Part shown: positions 26,268-34,173 of the stretch, in pieces
Position numbering within the stretch: the stretch's first letter is position 1
Layout of the letters: each line of letters starts with the position of its first letter
NCBI GenBank assembly: GCA_913061515.1
Contig: CAJXSF010000035.1
Span: 1 to 36,662, forward strand
Origin: an uncultured Gammaproteobacteria bacterium
GTDB lineage: Bacteria; Pseudomonadota; Gammaproteobacteria; Pseudomonadales; Pseudohongiellaceae
Direction of reading: 5' to 3'
DNA length: 36,662 bases
Translations under genes and position numbers: made by a program
Notes under the pieces: model-generated
Seen by the model: only the letters and a program-made list of their open reading frames with translations
The model's database searches: none
Told to the model about the DNA's origin: nothing

Positions 26268-26870
26268 TCAGGGCTGCGCAGGCTTCAGGTCTGGAAAACC
26301 AGTGTCTAGAATAGCATTCCACTTTTCCAAATCTGCTTGCTTGCGTACCTTTAGTGCCGAAGTATCCCCGCTGATTGTGATACTGCGTATTACGTCACCA
26401 CGATTAATCTTGTAAATAGAATCCAAGCCACTAGTTACCCTGCCAAACACCGAATGCTTGCCATCCAAATGCGGCGTAGGCACCAAGGTGAGGAAAAACT
26501 GACTTCCGTCTGTGCCAATACCACTATTGGCCATAGAGAGCGTGCCAGGACGGGTATGTTTAAGAATCATCTCGCCAGTGAATTGATACCCAGGCCCGCC
26601 GGTGCCGTTGCCGCGCGGGTCTCCGCCTTGAATCACAAAATTGCGTTCAACTCGATGAAATTTTAAGCCGTCATAGAATCCACGCTCAGCCAGATTCACA
26701 AAGTTAGCTACGGATGTCGGTGCAGCCCGCTCGCTTAATTCGACCTCCAGGGTGCCTTTATCAGTCACAATCGTAGCCTTTAAGTCTTGCGCATAAGCAC
26801 TGATAGAACTCAGCCATAGCAATGCAACGCAAACGCTGCGAAGGTGGGGAAAACACTGCAAAATCTTCAT
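26268..26870 (-). CDS. Exported peptidyl-prolyl cis-trans isomerase (cyclophilin)
   Basis: A second cyclophilin, 200 residues, with a signal peptide (MKILQCFPHLRSVCVALLWL, cleavage probably after AYA at ~27), so likely periplasmic. The fold is complete: KGTLEVELSERAAPTSVANF, FHRVERNFVIQGGDPRGNG (catalytic Arg), MANSGIGTDGSQFFLTL and HLDGKHSVFGRV. About 25 residues extend past the fold. ATG 26870 overlaps the xthA stop (ATGA), so the two genes are translationally coupled. It differs clearly from the cyclophilin at 2647. Confidence 0.93.
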   Translation of the reverse strand: MKILQCFPHLRSVCVALLWLSSISAYAQDLKATIVTDKGTLEVELSERAAPTSVANFVNLAERGFYDGLKFHRVERNFVIQGGDPRGNGTGGPGYQFTGEMILKHTRPGTLSMANSGIGTDGSQFFLTLVPTPHLDGKHSVFGRVTSGLDSIYKINRGDVIRSITISGDTSALKVRKQADLEKWNAILDTGFPDLKPAQP

Positions 26871-27640
26871 AGCGTTACCTTATATTCTAGGGTGACGGGC
26901 GCGTGGTCGGAAAACGCTTGCTCCGTGTAAATTTCAGCAGACTCTACTTTATCAGCCAATGACGGGGATATTACATGATAGTCTAAACGCCACCCAACGT
27001 TGTTGGCGCGCGCTTGCCCTCGGGATGACCACCAACTGTACTGTTCCGCTTCTTTGTTGACGAGTCGAAAGCCGTCAACATAGCCCAGCTCGTCATAGAG
27101 CCTATCTAGCCAAGCCCGCTCTTCGGGCAAAAACCCAGAGTTTTTTTGATTAGGCTTCCAGTTTTTCAAGTCGATCTCTTTGTGGCAAATATTCCAATCA
27201 CCGCAAATGATGTATTCTCGATCATCTGCACTGAGAGCCTTCATATGCGCCATAAACTGCGACATGAACGCAAACTTTCGCTGTTGACGCTCCTCACCAC
27301 TGGACCCCGACGGCAGATATAGCGAGGCCACACTCAGCTTACCGAAGTCAGCTTGAATATAGCGCCCCTCCTCATCAGCGATATCAAAGCCCAAACCGGT
27401 TTGCACACGATCAGGTTTAATGCGCGCATACAGAGCTGTGCCGGAGTAACCCTTCTTAACAGCGTCAAAATAATAGCAATGAAAGCCGGCTGGGTTGAAC
27501 ATTTCGTCGCTCAGCTGCGCTATTTGTGCTTTAGTTTCCTGCAAACACACCACGTCGACATCACAGGTGCTAAGCCATTCAAAAAACCCTTTTCTAGCCG
27601 CTGCACGGATGCCATTACAGTTCAAAGTCATTATTCGCAT
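26867..27640 (-). CDS. xthA: Exodeoxyribonuclease III
   Basis: An AP endonuclease/3'-5' exonuclease for base-excision repair, 257 residues. The catalytic residues are all present: Asn7 in LNCNGIR, Glu35 in LQETK, the GDWN aspartate and asparagine, and SDHAP with the final Asp-His pair. Retention of these residues separates it from Crc, the catalytically dead relative in Pseudomonas to which parts of the sequence (GRYIQADFGKLSVASLYLPSG, ERAWLD) look similar. ATG 27640. It is followed by the cyclophilin with a four-base overlap. Confidence 0.94.
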   Translation of the reverse strand: MRIMTLNCNGIRAAARKGFFEWLSTCDVDVVCLQETKAQIAQLSDEMFNPAGFHCYYFDAVKKGYSGTALYARIKPDRVQTGLGFDIADEEGRYIQADFGKLSVASLYLPSGSSGEERQQRKFAFMSQFMAHMKALSADDREYIICGDWNICHKEIDLKNWKPNQKNSGFLPEERAWLDRLYDELGYVDGFRLVNKEAEQYSWWSSRGQARANNVGWRLDYHVISPSLADKVESAEIYTEQAFSDHAPVTLEYKVTL

Positions 27641-27684
27641 TCAGTAATCCCTAGTCTTGTTCAATCGATTCACTCGCGAGGTAC

Positions 27685-28536
27685 TTAATGCGCCCCTTCG
27701 CGCAGCAGCTTCACCATCTTGGTGACCATTGGCTTCATAAAAAACGTGGACTCGGGCATCACAGCAATGCGCACACCGGCCTGCTTTAATTGCTGCGCTA
27801 CCACTGGCCCTATTGCCGCTACATGAACACGGGCGAGCCCATCTTTTAATCGCGCCTCACACTGATGGCGCTTGGCTACATCAAAGAGGCGCTTGTATTG
27901 TGGCTGGCTGGTAAAGCACATCATGCTTATTTTCCCTAGCGCTAAGTCTTCTATCAAGGCCAATACCTTATCTTCGTCACTATTTGGAGCATAAATATAG
28001 GGGGCGACACTAGAGGCTTGTGCGTTTCGGCTTGCAAGGTAGTTCATTAGAAGCAGGTTTGGCTCCTCACCATACAATTGCACACCGATACGCTTATCCT
28101 GTATTAGCAACTCATCCAAAGCATCAATAATGCCCTGCGTCGTTGGAGCCTTGCCTAATAAGTTCGGCTTAAGGCCAAACTCCTTTAAAGCTCGGCCTGG
28201 TTTTGGCCCGCGACACACTGTTTGGCAACTCCCAAGTGCCGCCACAAATGCTTCTTCGATCTTGTTACGCTGCGCCAATGCGTACAATCGCCGCAGCCCT
28301 TCCCCAGTCAGTACAATCAAATAATCGGGCGGCGCTGCGATAAACGCCCGCATCCAAGCCAATACAGGCTTGGGGTTTGGCGCATCCAAAATCGACACCA
28401 AAGGGACTCGACAAACACTGGCACCGCGCTTAGTGAGTAAATCCGCCAAAATATCGAGTTGGCGACTCTCCGGCACAGCGACCGTCTGCCCGCTCAGGGC
28501 CGAACTCAGGGCGCTTTTTTCCTTTTCAATTACCAT
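27685..28536 (-). CDS. Uroporphyrinogen-III synthase (HemD) family protein
   Basis: A 283-residue HemD-fold protein. The ATG at 28536 has an excellent ribosome site (AGAGGGG), so I prefer it over in-frame upstream starts to 28587. HemD-like landmarks are TVAVPESRQLDILADLLTKRGA at the start, LIVLTGEGLRRLYAL, IGVQLYGEEPNLLLMNYL, MMCFTSQPQYKRLFDVA and VHVAAIGPVVAQQLKQAGV near the end, two alternating alpha/beta domains. HemD cyclises hydroxymethylbilane to uroporphyrinogen III, but the fold also occurs in regulators. No hem genes are adjacent, so the enzyme role is not certain. Confidence 0.8.
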   Translation of the reverse strand: MVIEKEKSALSSALSGQTVAVPESRQLDILADLLTKRGASVCRVPLVSILDAPNPKPVLAWMRAFIAAPPDYLIVLTGEGLRRLYALAQRNKIEEAFVAALGSCQTVCRGPKPGRALKEFGLKPNLLGKAPTTQGIIDALDELLIQDKRIGVQLYGEEPNLLLMNYLASRNAQASSVAPYIYAPNSDEDKVLALIEDLALGKISMMCFTSQPQYKRLFDVAKRHQCEARLKDGLARVHVAAIGPVVAQQLKQAGVRIAVMPESTFFMKPMVTKMVKLLREGAH

Positions 28537-28630
28537 AAACCCCTCTTTTGAGCACACCATAAGTTCAAAGTGAGACGAAACGCACACTTGTTACGTTAAA
28601 CTACAACAAAAAATATTTGTTACCTATACC

Positions 28631-28681
28631 CACAATTGTGTTACCATACGCCCCGTTACTGAGATTGAGGAAGGTAACACA
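28631..28681 (+). promoter_or_regulatory. Structured leader upstream of the 33-codon gene
   Basis: TGTGTTACC (28637-28645) is the exact complement of GGTAACACA (28673-28681), giving a 9-bp stem over 27 bases. GTTAC at 28655-28659 could pair with the same 3' arm instead, so two exclusive hairpins are possible. The stem is preceded by the palindrome CACAATTGTG (28631-28640). The ribosome site at 28692 lies outside both hairpins. A -35-like TTGTTA (28617-28622) and a -10-like TACCAT (28642-28647) at 19 bases are weak, so I do not fix the promoter. Confidence 0.45.
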
Positions 28682-28705
28682 CCAATCACATAAGGAGATC
28701 AAAAA

Positions 28706-28807
28706 ATGAGCGAAGTATTTATCAACGCACGAGCTGTTCTAATTTCTGTTGCTGTAGTCGCTGCATCAGTTGCGGTACCTGTTTTAACAATGCTTGCATC
28801 AGCCTAA
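28706..28807 (+). CDS. 33-residue small hydrophobic protein, unknown
   Basis: ATG 28706 is preceded by AAGGAG (28692-28697) with eight-base spacing, the best ribosome site in this part of the window. The product begins MSEVFINARAVLIS and ends PVLTMLASA. It has a short polar N-terminus with one Arg, then about 23 uninterrupted hydrophobic or small residues, mostly Val and Ala, then the stop TAA at 28805. This is the composition of a single-span membrane peptide. It stands alone between divergent hemD-like and convergent moaB genes, within a unit having its own leader structure, 3' hairpin and strong terminator. I do not recognise a family. A toxin of a type I system, a membrane-enzyme accessory peptide or a leader peptide are possible, and none is shown. 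Confidence 0.65.
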   Translation: MSEVFINARAVLISVAVVAASVAVPVLTMLASA

Positions 28808-28810
28808 TCG

Positions 28811-28846
28811 CTGGTCGCCCATTGGGGCAAAATCCAATCCGACCAG
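28811..28846 (+). ncRNA. Long nested hairpin just after the small gene
   Basis: Starting three bases after the stop codon, CTGGTCG (28811-28817) pairs with CGACCAG (28840-28846), and inside it ATTGG (28821-28825) pairs with CCAAT (28834-28838), with an eight-base loop. That is 12 base pairs in two blocks. There is no T-run, so this is not an intrinsic terminator. It is likely an RNA structure in the 3' UTR, or part of a small RNA covering the unit. A processed sRNA is an inference. Confidence 0.5.
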
Positions 28847-28894
28847 GGAAACGCGCTTATGCTAACTATTCAAAACAGCAATCCCGAAAACATT

Positions 28895-28943
28895 AAACCC
28901 GCCGTAAAAGTCTGAGCCAGCTCTCTTCTACGACGGGTTTTTT
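28895..28943 (+). terminator. Strong rho-independent terminator of the small-protein unit
   Basis: AAACCCGCCGTAAAAG (28895-28910) pairs with CTTCTACGACGGGTTT, ending at 28940, with few mismatches. TTTTTT (28938-28943) and ATT follow. The stem closes the unit begun near 28640. Across it, moaB converges from the other side. Read on the minus strand the T-run is shorter, so it is mainly a plus-strand terminator. From here to the moaB stop at 28993 I see nothing else. Confidence 0.82.
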
Positions 28944-28992
28944 ATTAAGCCCTGAAAATATTTAACTTATAAGCCCATCAGTAGCAGGCTTT

Positions 28993-29514
28993 CTACAACT
29001 TCTTCAATTTGTCCACAAAATTGCACGGCTTATGCCGGCTATCCAATTGCTGCGCCACAATCCCTTCCCACGCTGTTTTACACGCTCCAGGCGAACCAGG
29101 CATACAGAATACGATGGTGCCATTAGCCAGACCAGCAAACGCTCTGGACTGAATCGTTGAGCAACCGATCTCAGCATGAGACAAAGCCCGAAACAATTCC
29201 CCAAAGCCTTCTATATGCATATCTAATAATGGCGTCACTGCAGCAACGGTGTTATCTCGAAAGGTAAACCCTGTTCCCCCGGTTAGGAGCACCGCCTGCA
29301 CAGAGTCATCGGCAATATAGCTTGCCACTACTGCTCGTAATTTGTAGGTATCGTCTTTTACGATACGTTTTTCAATAAGCTCATGACCTGCCGCCTGCAC
29401 CTGTTCTAGCAAGTATTGTCCTGACTTGTCAGTGGCATCGGTGCGCGTATCGGACACAGTGACAACGGCGATACGCAAAGGGGTGAATACGGGGTCAGGG
29501 GTTTTTGTAGACAT
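28993..29514 (-). CDS. moaB: Molybdenum cofactor biosynthesis protein B (MoaB)
   Basis: A MoaB/MogA-type molybdopterin-binding protein. MoaB or MogA proteins adenylate molybdopterin before metal insertion. It is 173 residues. The domain shows IAVVTVSDTR, VLLTGGTGFTFRDNTVAAV (the GGTG loop and the Asp-Asn active-site region), FGELFRALS and CMPGSPGACKTAWEGI. It is preceded by moaA with a 57-base gap, so an operon is likely. moaC, moaD and moaE are not in the window. ATG 29514 has a weak AGAGAA site. Confidence 0.94.
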   Translation of the reverse strand: MSTKTPDPVFTPLRIAVVTVSDTRTDATDKSGQYLLEQVQAAGHELIEKRIVKDDTYKLRAVVASYIADDSVQAVLLTGGTGFTFRDNTVAAVTPLLDMHIEGFGELFRALSHAEIGCSTIQSRAFAGLANGTIVFCMPGSPGACKTAWEGIVAQQLDSRHKPCNFVDKLKKL

Positions 29515-29571
29515 TTTGTTCTCTTTACTGGCTATAGTTACGCGGGGGAGGACTTGCTTGGCGATTATAGA

Positions 29572-30591
29572 TCAGCCACCGGTCATATTCATAAGCCTGA
29601 CTGGTTGCACATGTTCTTTATCGTAAAAGAAGTGACGCTCGGGCTTTAAGTCCATCGAGGCCACAATGGCACGCTTGAGTGCATCAAGATCGCCTTTTTG
29701 TTCGCGCAATATGGCGCGCAAATCGACAGAATGTTCGTTGCCAAGGCACAGCAATAAACGCCCTTCTACGGTAACGCGAACACGATTGCAGTCCGCACAA
29801 AAATTATGGCTAACAGGGGAAATAAAGCCTATTCGACTGCGTTTTCCTGCCACTTGGTAATAGCGAGAAGGCCCCGCTGTGGTCTCTGCACTAGCAATCA
29901 ATTCATAGTGTTCTTCCAGAACACCGCGTACCCAGTCGTTGCTACAAACAGTGCTTTCTCGGTCATGATCAGACGCGTTGCCCAACGGCATCTCCTCAAT
30001 AAAAGAGATATCGACTTCTTTTTCGAGGGCATATTCGGTTAAGACCAACACTTCATCATCGTTATAGCCTTTCATAATCACCGCGTTCAGGCGTAAGCGA
30101 TCAAAGCCTTGAGCGCGAGCCGCATCAATCCCTGCGAGCACCTTTTCGAGCTTACCGACGCGGGATATACGCTGGAATCGCTCCGCATCCAGGCTATCGA
30201 TACTAATATTGATGCGATTAACCCCCGCAGCGTGCAGCGGCTTTGCGAATTTATCTAACTGCGCACCATTGGTTGTCAATAATAACTCTTTCAAGCCTTC
30301 GAGTTTGCCAAGGCGATCTATCAATGACATAACATTGTTGCGCACTAGTGGCTCACCGCCTGTAAGCCGAATTTTGTTTACACCCAGTTCGGTAAAGGCT
30401 TGTGCCACAAGATAGATCTCCTCCAAAGAGAGCACCTGATCTCGTGGCAAAAACGTCATATCTTCTGTCATGCAATACACGCAGCGGAAATCGCACCGGT
30501 CAGTGACAGACAGACGGATATAGTCCACACGCCGACCGAAGGAATCGATTAGCTCTGTAGGTAATTTGTCTGCACTGTGACTAACACTCAT
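29572..30591 (-). CDS. moaA: GTP 3',8-cyclase (MoaA)
   Basis: A radical SAM enzyme that, with MoaC, converts GTP to cyclic pyranopterin monophosphate, the first step of molybdenum cofactor synthesis. It is 339 residues. The SAM cluster cysteines are 33, 37 and 40 in TDRCDFRCVYCM. The second 4Fe-4S cluster is bound by FCADCNRVRV and a further Cys in LLLCLGN. LTGGEPLVR is the SAM-binding GGE. The C-terminus ends in Gly-Gly (NMTGG), the tail needed for catalysis. ATG 30591. It lies 33 bases after the acyl-CoA ligase gene with a hairpin in between. Confidence 0.96.
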   Translation of the reverse strand: MSVSHSADKLPTELIDSFGRRVDYIRLSVTDRCDFRCVYCMTEDMTFLPRDQVLSLEEIYLVAQAFTELGVNKIRLTGGEPLVRNNVMSLIDRLGKLEGLKELLLTTNGAQLDKFAKPLHAAGVNRINISIDSLDAERFQRISRVGKLEKVLAGIDAARAQGFDRLRLNAVIMKGYNDDEVLVLTEYALEKEVDISFIEEMPLGNASDHDRESTVCSNDWVRGVLEEHYELIASAETTAGPSRYYQVAGKRSRIGFISPVSHNFCADCNRVRVTVEGRLLLCLGNEHSVDLRAILREQKGDLDALKRAIVASMDLKPERHFFYDKEHVQPVRLMNMTGG

Positions 30592-30601
30592 ATACGTTCC
30601 C

Positions 30602-30615
30602 GCTCCGCTCGGAGC
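30602..30615. repeat. Short perfect hairpin between acyl-CoA ligase and moaA
   Basis: GCTCCG (30602-30607) and CGGAGC (30610-30615) form a 6-bp stem with a two-base gap. On the minus strand it lies directly upstream of the GGGA ribosome site of moaA, between the two coding regions. There is no T-run. It may affect read-through or moaA translation, or be incidental. Confidence 0.4.
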
Positions 30616-30624
30616 ATTTAGTCT

Positions 30625-32247
30625 CTATTCATTCAGATAGTGATTTTCGTACTGCGCGCGCACTTCGGTCTTGAGAAGCTTGCCTGTGGCAGTATGAGGA
30701 AGGGAGTCGACGAACACAACATCATCAGGAATCCACCACTTTGCGACCTTGTCGCTCAAGTAAGCAATTATATCCTCTTTAGTGCAAGATGCCCCATCCT
30801 TCTTGATGACTAGCAGTAAAGGCCGCTCATCCCACTTAGGATGCGCAATCCCGACGACACAGGCCTCAACGACATCATCGTGCCCCACTGCGTAATTCTC
30901 TAACTCAATAGAACTAATCCACTCACCACCAGACTTGATCACGTCTTTACTGCGATCGACAATCTGCATATAACCCAATGGGTCTATTGTTGAAACATCG
31001 CCAGTATCAAACCATCCGTCTCGGAACGCACTGCGATCATCATTCTTATAGTATCCGCTGGCTATCCAAGGTCCGCGCACCATTAGCTTGCCGAATGTTT
31101 TACCATCATTAGGCAATGGTTGGTCATTGTCATCCACAATGCGCATTTCAACGCCAAACACCGCTCGCCCCTGTTTCGCTTGGATTTTCATACGAACTTC
31201 TTTATCAGCGCTATCGAGATAGGGTGTCATGGCGCACAAGCTGCCCATAGGACTCATTTCCGTCATGCCCCAGGCATGGATTGGGAAAACCCCGTACTTC
31301 TCACTAAATTTCTCCATCATCGAGCGCGGTGCAGCCGAGCCGCCTATAACTACACTGTCCACGGTATCCAGATGGCCGTTGATCGAATCGATGTAATTGA
31401 GTAAGCCTAACCAGACTGTTGGTACCCCTAATAGCGAGGTCGCCTTCTCGTCGTCAATTAATTCATACAAGGAAGCGCCATCCATGCCCGCGCCAGGGAA
31501 TACGATACTCGCCCCAGCGATAGGGGCAGCATAGGGGATACCCCATGCACAGACGTGAAACATCGGCACCACTGGTAATACTCGGGACATTGGCCCGAGA
31601 TCCAGTGCCGACGATCGACAGGATGACAATGCATGCAGAATTGTGGAGCGGTGGGAATACATCACCCCTTTTGGATTGCCAGTCGTCCCCGAGGTATAAC
31701 AAAGCCCAGCAGCGGTTTTCTCATCAAACTCTGGCCACGTATAGTCTTTGGACTCTTGTGCGATCAGATCTTCATAACAAATGACGTTAGGTAGATTGCA
31801 CTGCGGCATATGCGCTGCATCGGTCATGATGACAAAGGCTTTAACCCCTTTGATTTGATCCTTTACGGCTTCTAACAATGGGACAAAGGTCAGATCGACA
31901 AAGATCACCTGATCATCGGCATGATTCACAATGTAGACAATTTGTTCAGCGAACAAGCGCGGATTAATCGTATGCGTCACTGCCCCCATGCCTGAGACAG
32001 CGTAATAGATTTCGAAGTGTCGATAGGTGTTCCAAGCCAATGTGCCGATACGATCTCCCTCGACAACCCCAAGCTTGGTTAATGCATTGGCCAATTGCTT
32101 GCTGCGATCTAAGGCGTCACGGTAACCATAACGATGGATACCCCCTTCTACCTGTCGCGTAACAATCTCTGCATCCGTGTTGTATTGCGCCGCGTACTCC
32201 AGGATATCAGCAATATTTAATTGCTTATCCATCATGATTCCGAACAT
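30625..32247 (-). CDS. Fatty-acyl-CoA ligase (AMP-binding, AlkK-like)
   Basis: An ANL-superfamily acyl-CoA synthetase. It activates a carboxylic acid with ATP and joins it to CoA. Start ATG 32247 (MFGIMMDKQLNIADIL, 540 residues) matches the medium-chain AlkK-type N-terminus and has GGGGG upstream. A start four codons earlier lacks a ribosome site. Core motifs are YTSGTTGNPKGVMYSHRS (P-loop), WGMTE, GWFDTGDV, DRSKDVIKSGGEWIS (hinge) and TATGKLLKTE with the catalytic Lys. A medium- or long-chain fatty acid is the likely substrate, but chain length cannot be read from sequence. It may be co-transcribed with moaA. Confidence 0.9.
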   Translation of the reverse strand: MFGIMMDKQLNIADILEYAAQYNTDAEIVTRQVEGGIHRYGYRDALDRSKQLANALTKLGVVEGDRIGTLAWNTYRHFEIYYAVSGMGAVTHTINPRLFAEQIVYIVNHADDQVIFVDLTFVPLLEAVKDQIKGVKAFVIMTDAAHMPQCNLPNVICYEDLIAQESKDYTWPEFDEKTAAGLCYTSGTTGNPKGVMYSHRSTILHALSSCRSSALDLGPMSRVLPVVPMFHVCAWGIPYAAPIAGASIVFPGAGMDGASLYELIDDEKATSLLGVPTVWLGLLNYIDSINGHLDTVDSVVIGGSAAPRSMMEKFSEKYGVFPIHAWGMTEMSPMGSLCAMTPYLDSADKEVRMKIQAKQGRAVFGVEMRIVDDNDQPLPNDGKTFGKLMVRGPWIASGYYKNDDRSAFRDGWFDTGDVSTIDPLGYMQIVDRSKDVIKSGGEWISSIELENYAVGHDDVVEACVVGIAHPKWDERPLLLVIKKDGASCTKEDIIAYLSDKVAKWWIPDDVVFVDSLPHTATGKLLKTEVRAQYENHYLNE

Positions 32248-32280
32248 ATCAGCCCCCATTTTGGTGTTTTTCTGATTCTG

Positions 32281-32297
32281 AAAAAGGCGTAGTGCCT
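32281..32297 (-). terminator. Weak terminator candidate after ccmI
   Basis: On the minus strand AGGC-ACTAC-GCCT followed by TTTT (32297 down to 32281) lies about 40 bases after the ccmI stop. The stem is only four to five base pairs, so it may be inefficient or chance. Confidence 0.3.
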
Positions 32298-32338
32298 CTC
32301 GCGGAAATTAGTCAATGGAGCCGCACACCCGTGCTTAC

Positions 32339-33598
32339 TTACTGCACTTGATCTGCAATCTCCACTCGAATAATAGCGTGTTGATTAGAATGCGCAAAAC
32401 CTTCGGTCCTAGACTGATAGTCGCCAGCCTGCACATTAGCTGTCCCACTTGAGGACGCTGTCGCCACCACATAGATCATTTCGGCAGAAGAGATATTAAA
32501 TGGCCCCACCGCATCACTATTATCCAAAGTAATAGTGGTAGGAAGCTCGCCCACTGTTAGCAATTCCGCTGCCAACGGCTGTCCGCGGCCATTTACTTCG
32601 AGAGCTGAAACAAAGACCCTTGTGTCAGCAGGTAAATCAATACCCGGGGCAAGACTCACTTCTACGTCAATCTGTGGCCCATCCCCAGCAACGGCATCTT
32701 GCCTATTAGAGGCGCTTAGCTGTTGCTGCGCATTCGCGATCATGCCACGCAATAATTCGGCTTCACTCCCAGGGGGGGTAAGTTGCAACATGCGTCGCCA
32801 ATAGGTAATCGCCGACTGATAATCAGCGCGTTGTTCCGCATCCATCCCGAGTATTTGTAGAATTAGCAATTGATTTGGATCGATGCGCTGCGTGCGATCA
32901 ATGATGTCTTGCACTTTATCGGTAAGCTGCTGCTCGGCGAGCATATACTCGAGAAAGGCATGTTGGCTCAGAACCACGACGCGATCACCATCTTCTTCGA
33001 GAAATTCACCGGCTCGCTCTAATGCCATAGAAGCTTGTGGAAATTGCGCTAGATTCACTAAATTTTGTGCAAGAAAATACCAAGCCCAGCCATTTTCGCG
33101 ATCCTCTTCGATGATCGCTCCGAGACTAAACACAAGGTCACGTGCTTCTTCAGGGTTGTTCACACTCGCCCGTGTGCGATCATACAGTTGCGCTAACGCA
33201 AGCTCGTCCTGAAACCCCCAAGTTCGATAAATTCCGTAGCTGGCTGGGATAATCACGATAAGTAAACCCAGCGGCAGCAGCTTCGACATTGACAGCCACG
33301 GCGTATTTTCATCTTCGTCTTGCACCCTCTCTTGCGGCGTTTGCACATCGCTCAATAGGCTACGTTCAAGCTCTTCTTTTAATTCTTTGAAATCACTCGC
33401 TTCTAGATTTCCGGCTGCCAATTCACGCTCTAACTCCGCAAGGCGTTCCTTGAAAATAAATAGATTAGTGCGTTCACGCTGTGCGCGCGACGACTCACCA
33501 CTACGATGATATTTCCATAGAGGAACGATAACGAACATTGTCGCAACTAACAGTAACGCTACAGCATAGAACCAGAACAATTGACCCCCTGAACCCAT
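32339..33598 (-). CDS. ccmI: Cytochrome c maturation protein CcmI (CycH)
   Basis: CcmI chaperones apocytochrome c to the haem lyase. It is 419 residues. Two membrane helices (~7-27 and ~107-127) flank a cytoplasmic loop with a leucine-zipper-like, charged stretch (FKERLAELERELAAGN). After the second helix a periplasmic TPR-type region (~150-290) follows, then a C-terminal beta-rich domain (~300-419, starting near DVEVSLAPGID) typical of longer gammaproteobacterial CcmI. It lies 65 bases after ccmH. ATG 33598. It is the last gene of the ccm block in this window. Confidence 0.93.
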   Translation of the reverse strand: MGSGGQLFWFYAVALLLVATMFVIVPLWKYHRSGESSRAQRERTNLFIFKERLAELERELAAGNLEASDFKELKEELERSLLSDVQTPQERVQDEDENTPWLSMSKLLPLGLLIVIIPASYGIYRTWGFQDELALAQLYDRTRASVNNPEEARDLVFSLGAIIEEDRENGWAWYFLAQNLVNLAQFPQASMALERAGEFLEEDGDRVVVLSQHAFLEYMLAEQQLTDKVQDIIDRTQRIDPNQLLILQILGMDAEQRADYQSAITYWRRMLQLTPPGSEAELLRGMIANAQQQLSASNRQDAVAGDGPQIDVEVSLAPGIDLPADTRVFVSALEVNGRGQPLAAELLTVGELPTTITLDNSDAVGPFNISSAEMIYVVATASSSGTANVQAGDYQSRTEGFAHSNQHAIIRVEIADQVQ

Positions 33599-33663
33599 CG
33601 ATCAACACACATTGAGTGATCTTAGGAAAATTTTGGCGAACGAAACGCAGTAGGTGTTGCCAC

Positions 33664-34173
33664 TTAGTCGCGATCCTTCACAGTCTCTAAAAGATTACGT
33701 AAACGTTCCTGCTCAACTTCGTTGAGTTCCACAGGCTCTTGCGAGCTTGCTTTGGCACGTCGCACAATTCCCAATACAATCCATGCACCCAATATAAAAA
33801 ATAACAAGGGGCCAAACCAAAGCAAGATGGTCTCGATTGTTAAACGGGGGCGATAAAATACAAAATCACCGTAACGTTCAAACATAAACTGCTCGATCTC
33901 ATCGTCAGTTTTCCCATCGATGATCATCAGATAAATCTCGCGACGAAGATCCTCTGCAACGCCGCCATTTGACCCCGTGAGATTGGTATTCTGACACATG
34001 GGACAACGAAACTCGTCGGACATTCTACGAAAACGTTGTTGCTGTTCGGGGGTTGCAAATTCAAAAGTGTCTACCGCGGCAAACGCGGTATTAGTCACCG
34101 TGATATCTGCCATAACAGCGATATAAAACAATGCGAGAACGCACAACCCTTGAGTGAAAAATCGTCGTACCAT
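33664..34173 (-). CDS. ccmH: Cytochrome c maturation protein CcmH (CcmL-type thiol oxidoreductase)
   Basis: A membrane-anchored periplasmic protein that reduces apocytochrome haem-binding cysteines or resolves CcmG-linked disulfides. It is 169 residues from ATG 34173, which overlaps the ccmG stop by one base (TGATG). A GTG one codon earlier is the alternative. A signal peptide (to ~AFA) is followed by FRCPMCQNTNL, the conserved LRCxxCQN-type active site, then RREIYLMIIDGKTDDEIEQFM, FVFYRP and a single C-terminal membrane helix (~105-127). The E. coli CcmH TPR half is a separate gene here (CcmI). Confidence 0.95.
   Translation of the reverse strand: MVRRFFTQGLCVLALFYIAVMADITVTNTAFAAVDTFEFATPEQQQRFRRMSDEFRCPMCQNTNLTGSNGGVAEDLRREIYLMIIDGKTDDEIEQFMFERYGDFVFYRPRLTIETILLWFGPLLFFILGAWIVLGIVRRAKASSQEPVELNEVEQERLRNLLETVKDRD

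Noticed and set aside
26867..27640. Possible Crc (catabolite repression control) homologue.
   Set aside because: Several stretches resemble Crc, but all exonuclease III catalytic residues (Asn7, Glu35, Asp-Trp-Asn, Ser-Asp-His) are present, which Crc lacks.
28859..28915. An 18-codon frame (MLTIQNSNPENIKPAVKV) with AGGGA eight bases upstream, after the 33-codon gene.
   Set aside because: Its 3' part is the left arm of the terminator, the composition is unremarkable, and such a short frame is expected by chance. Kept only as a possibility.
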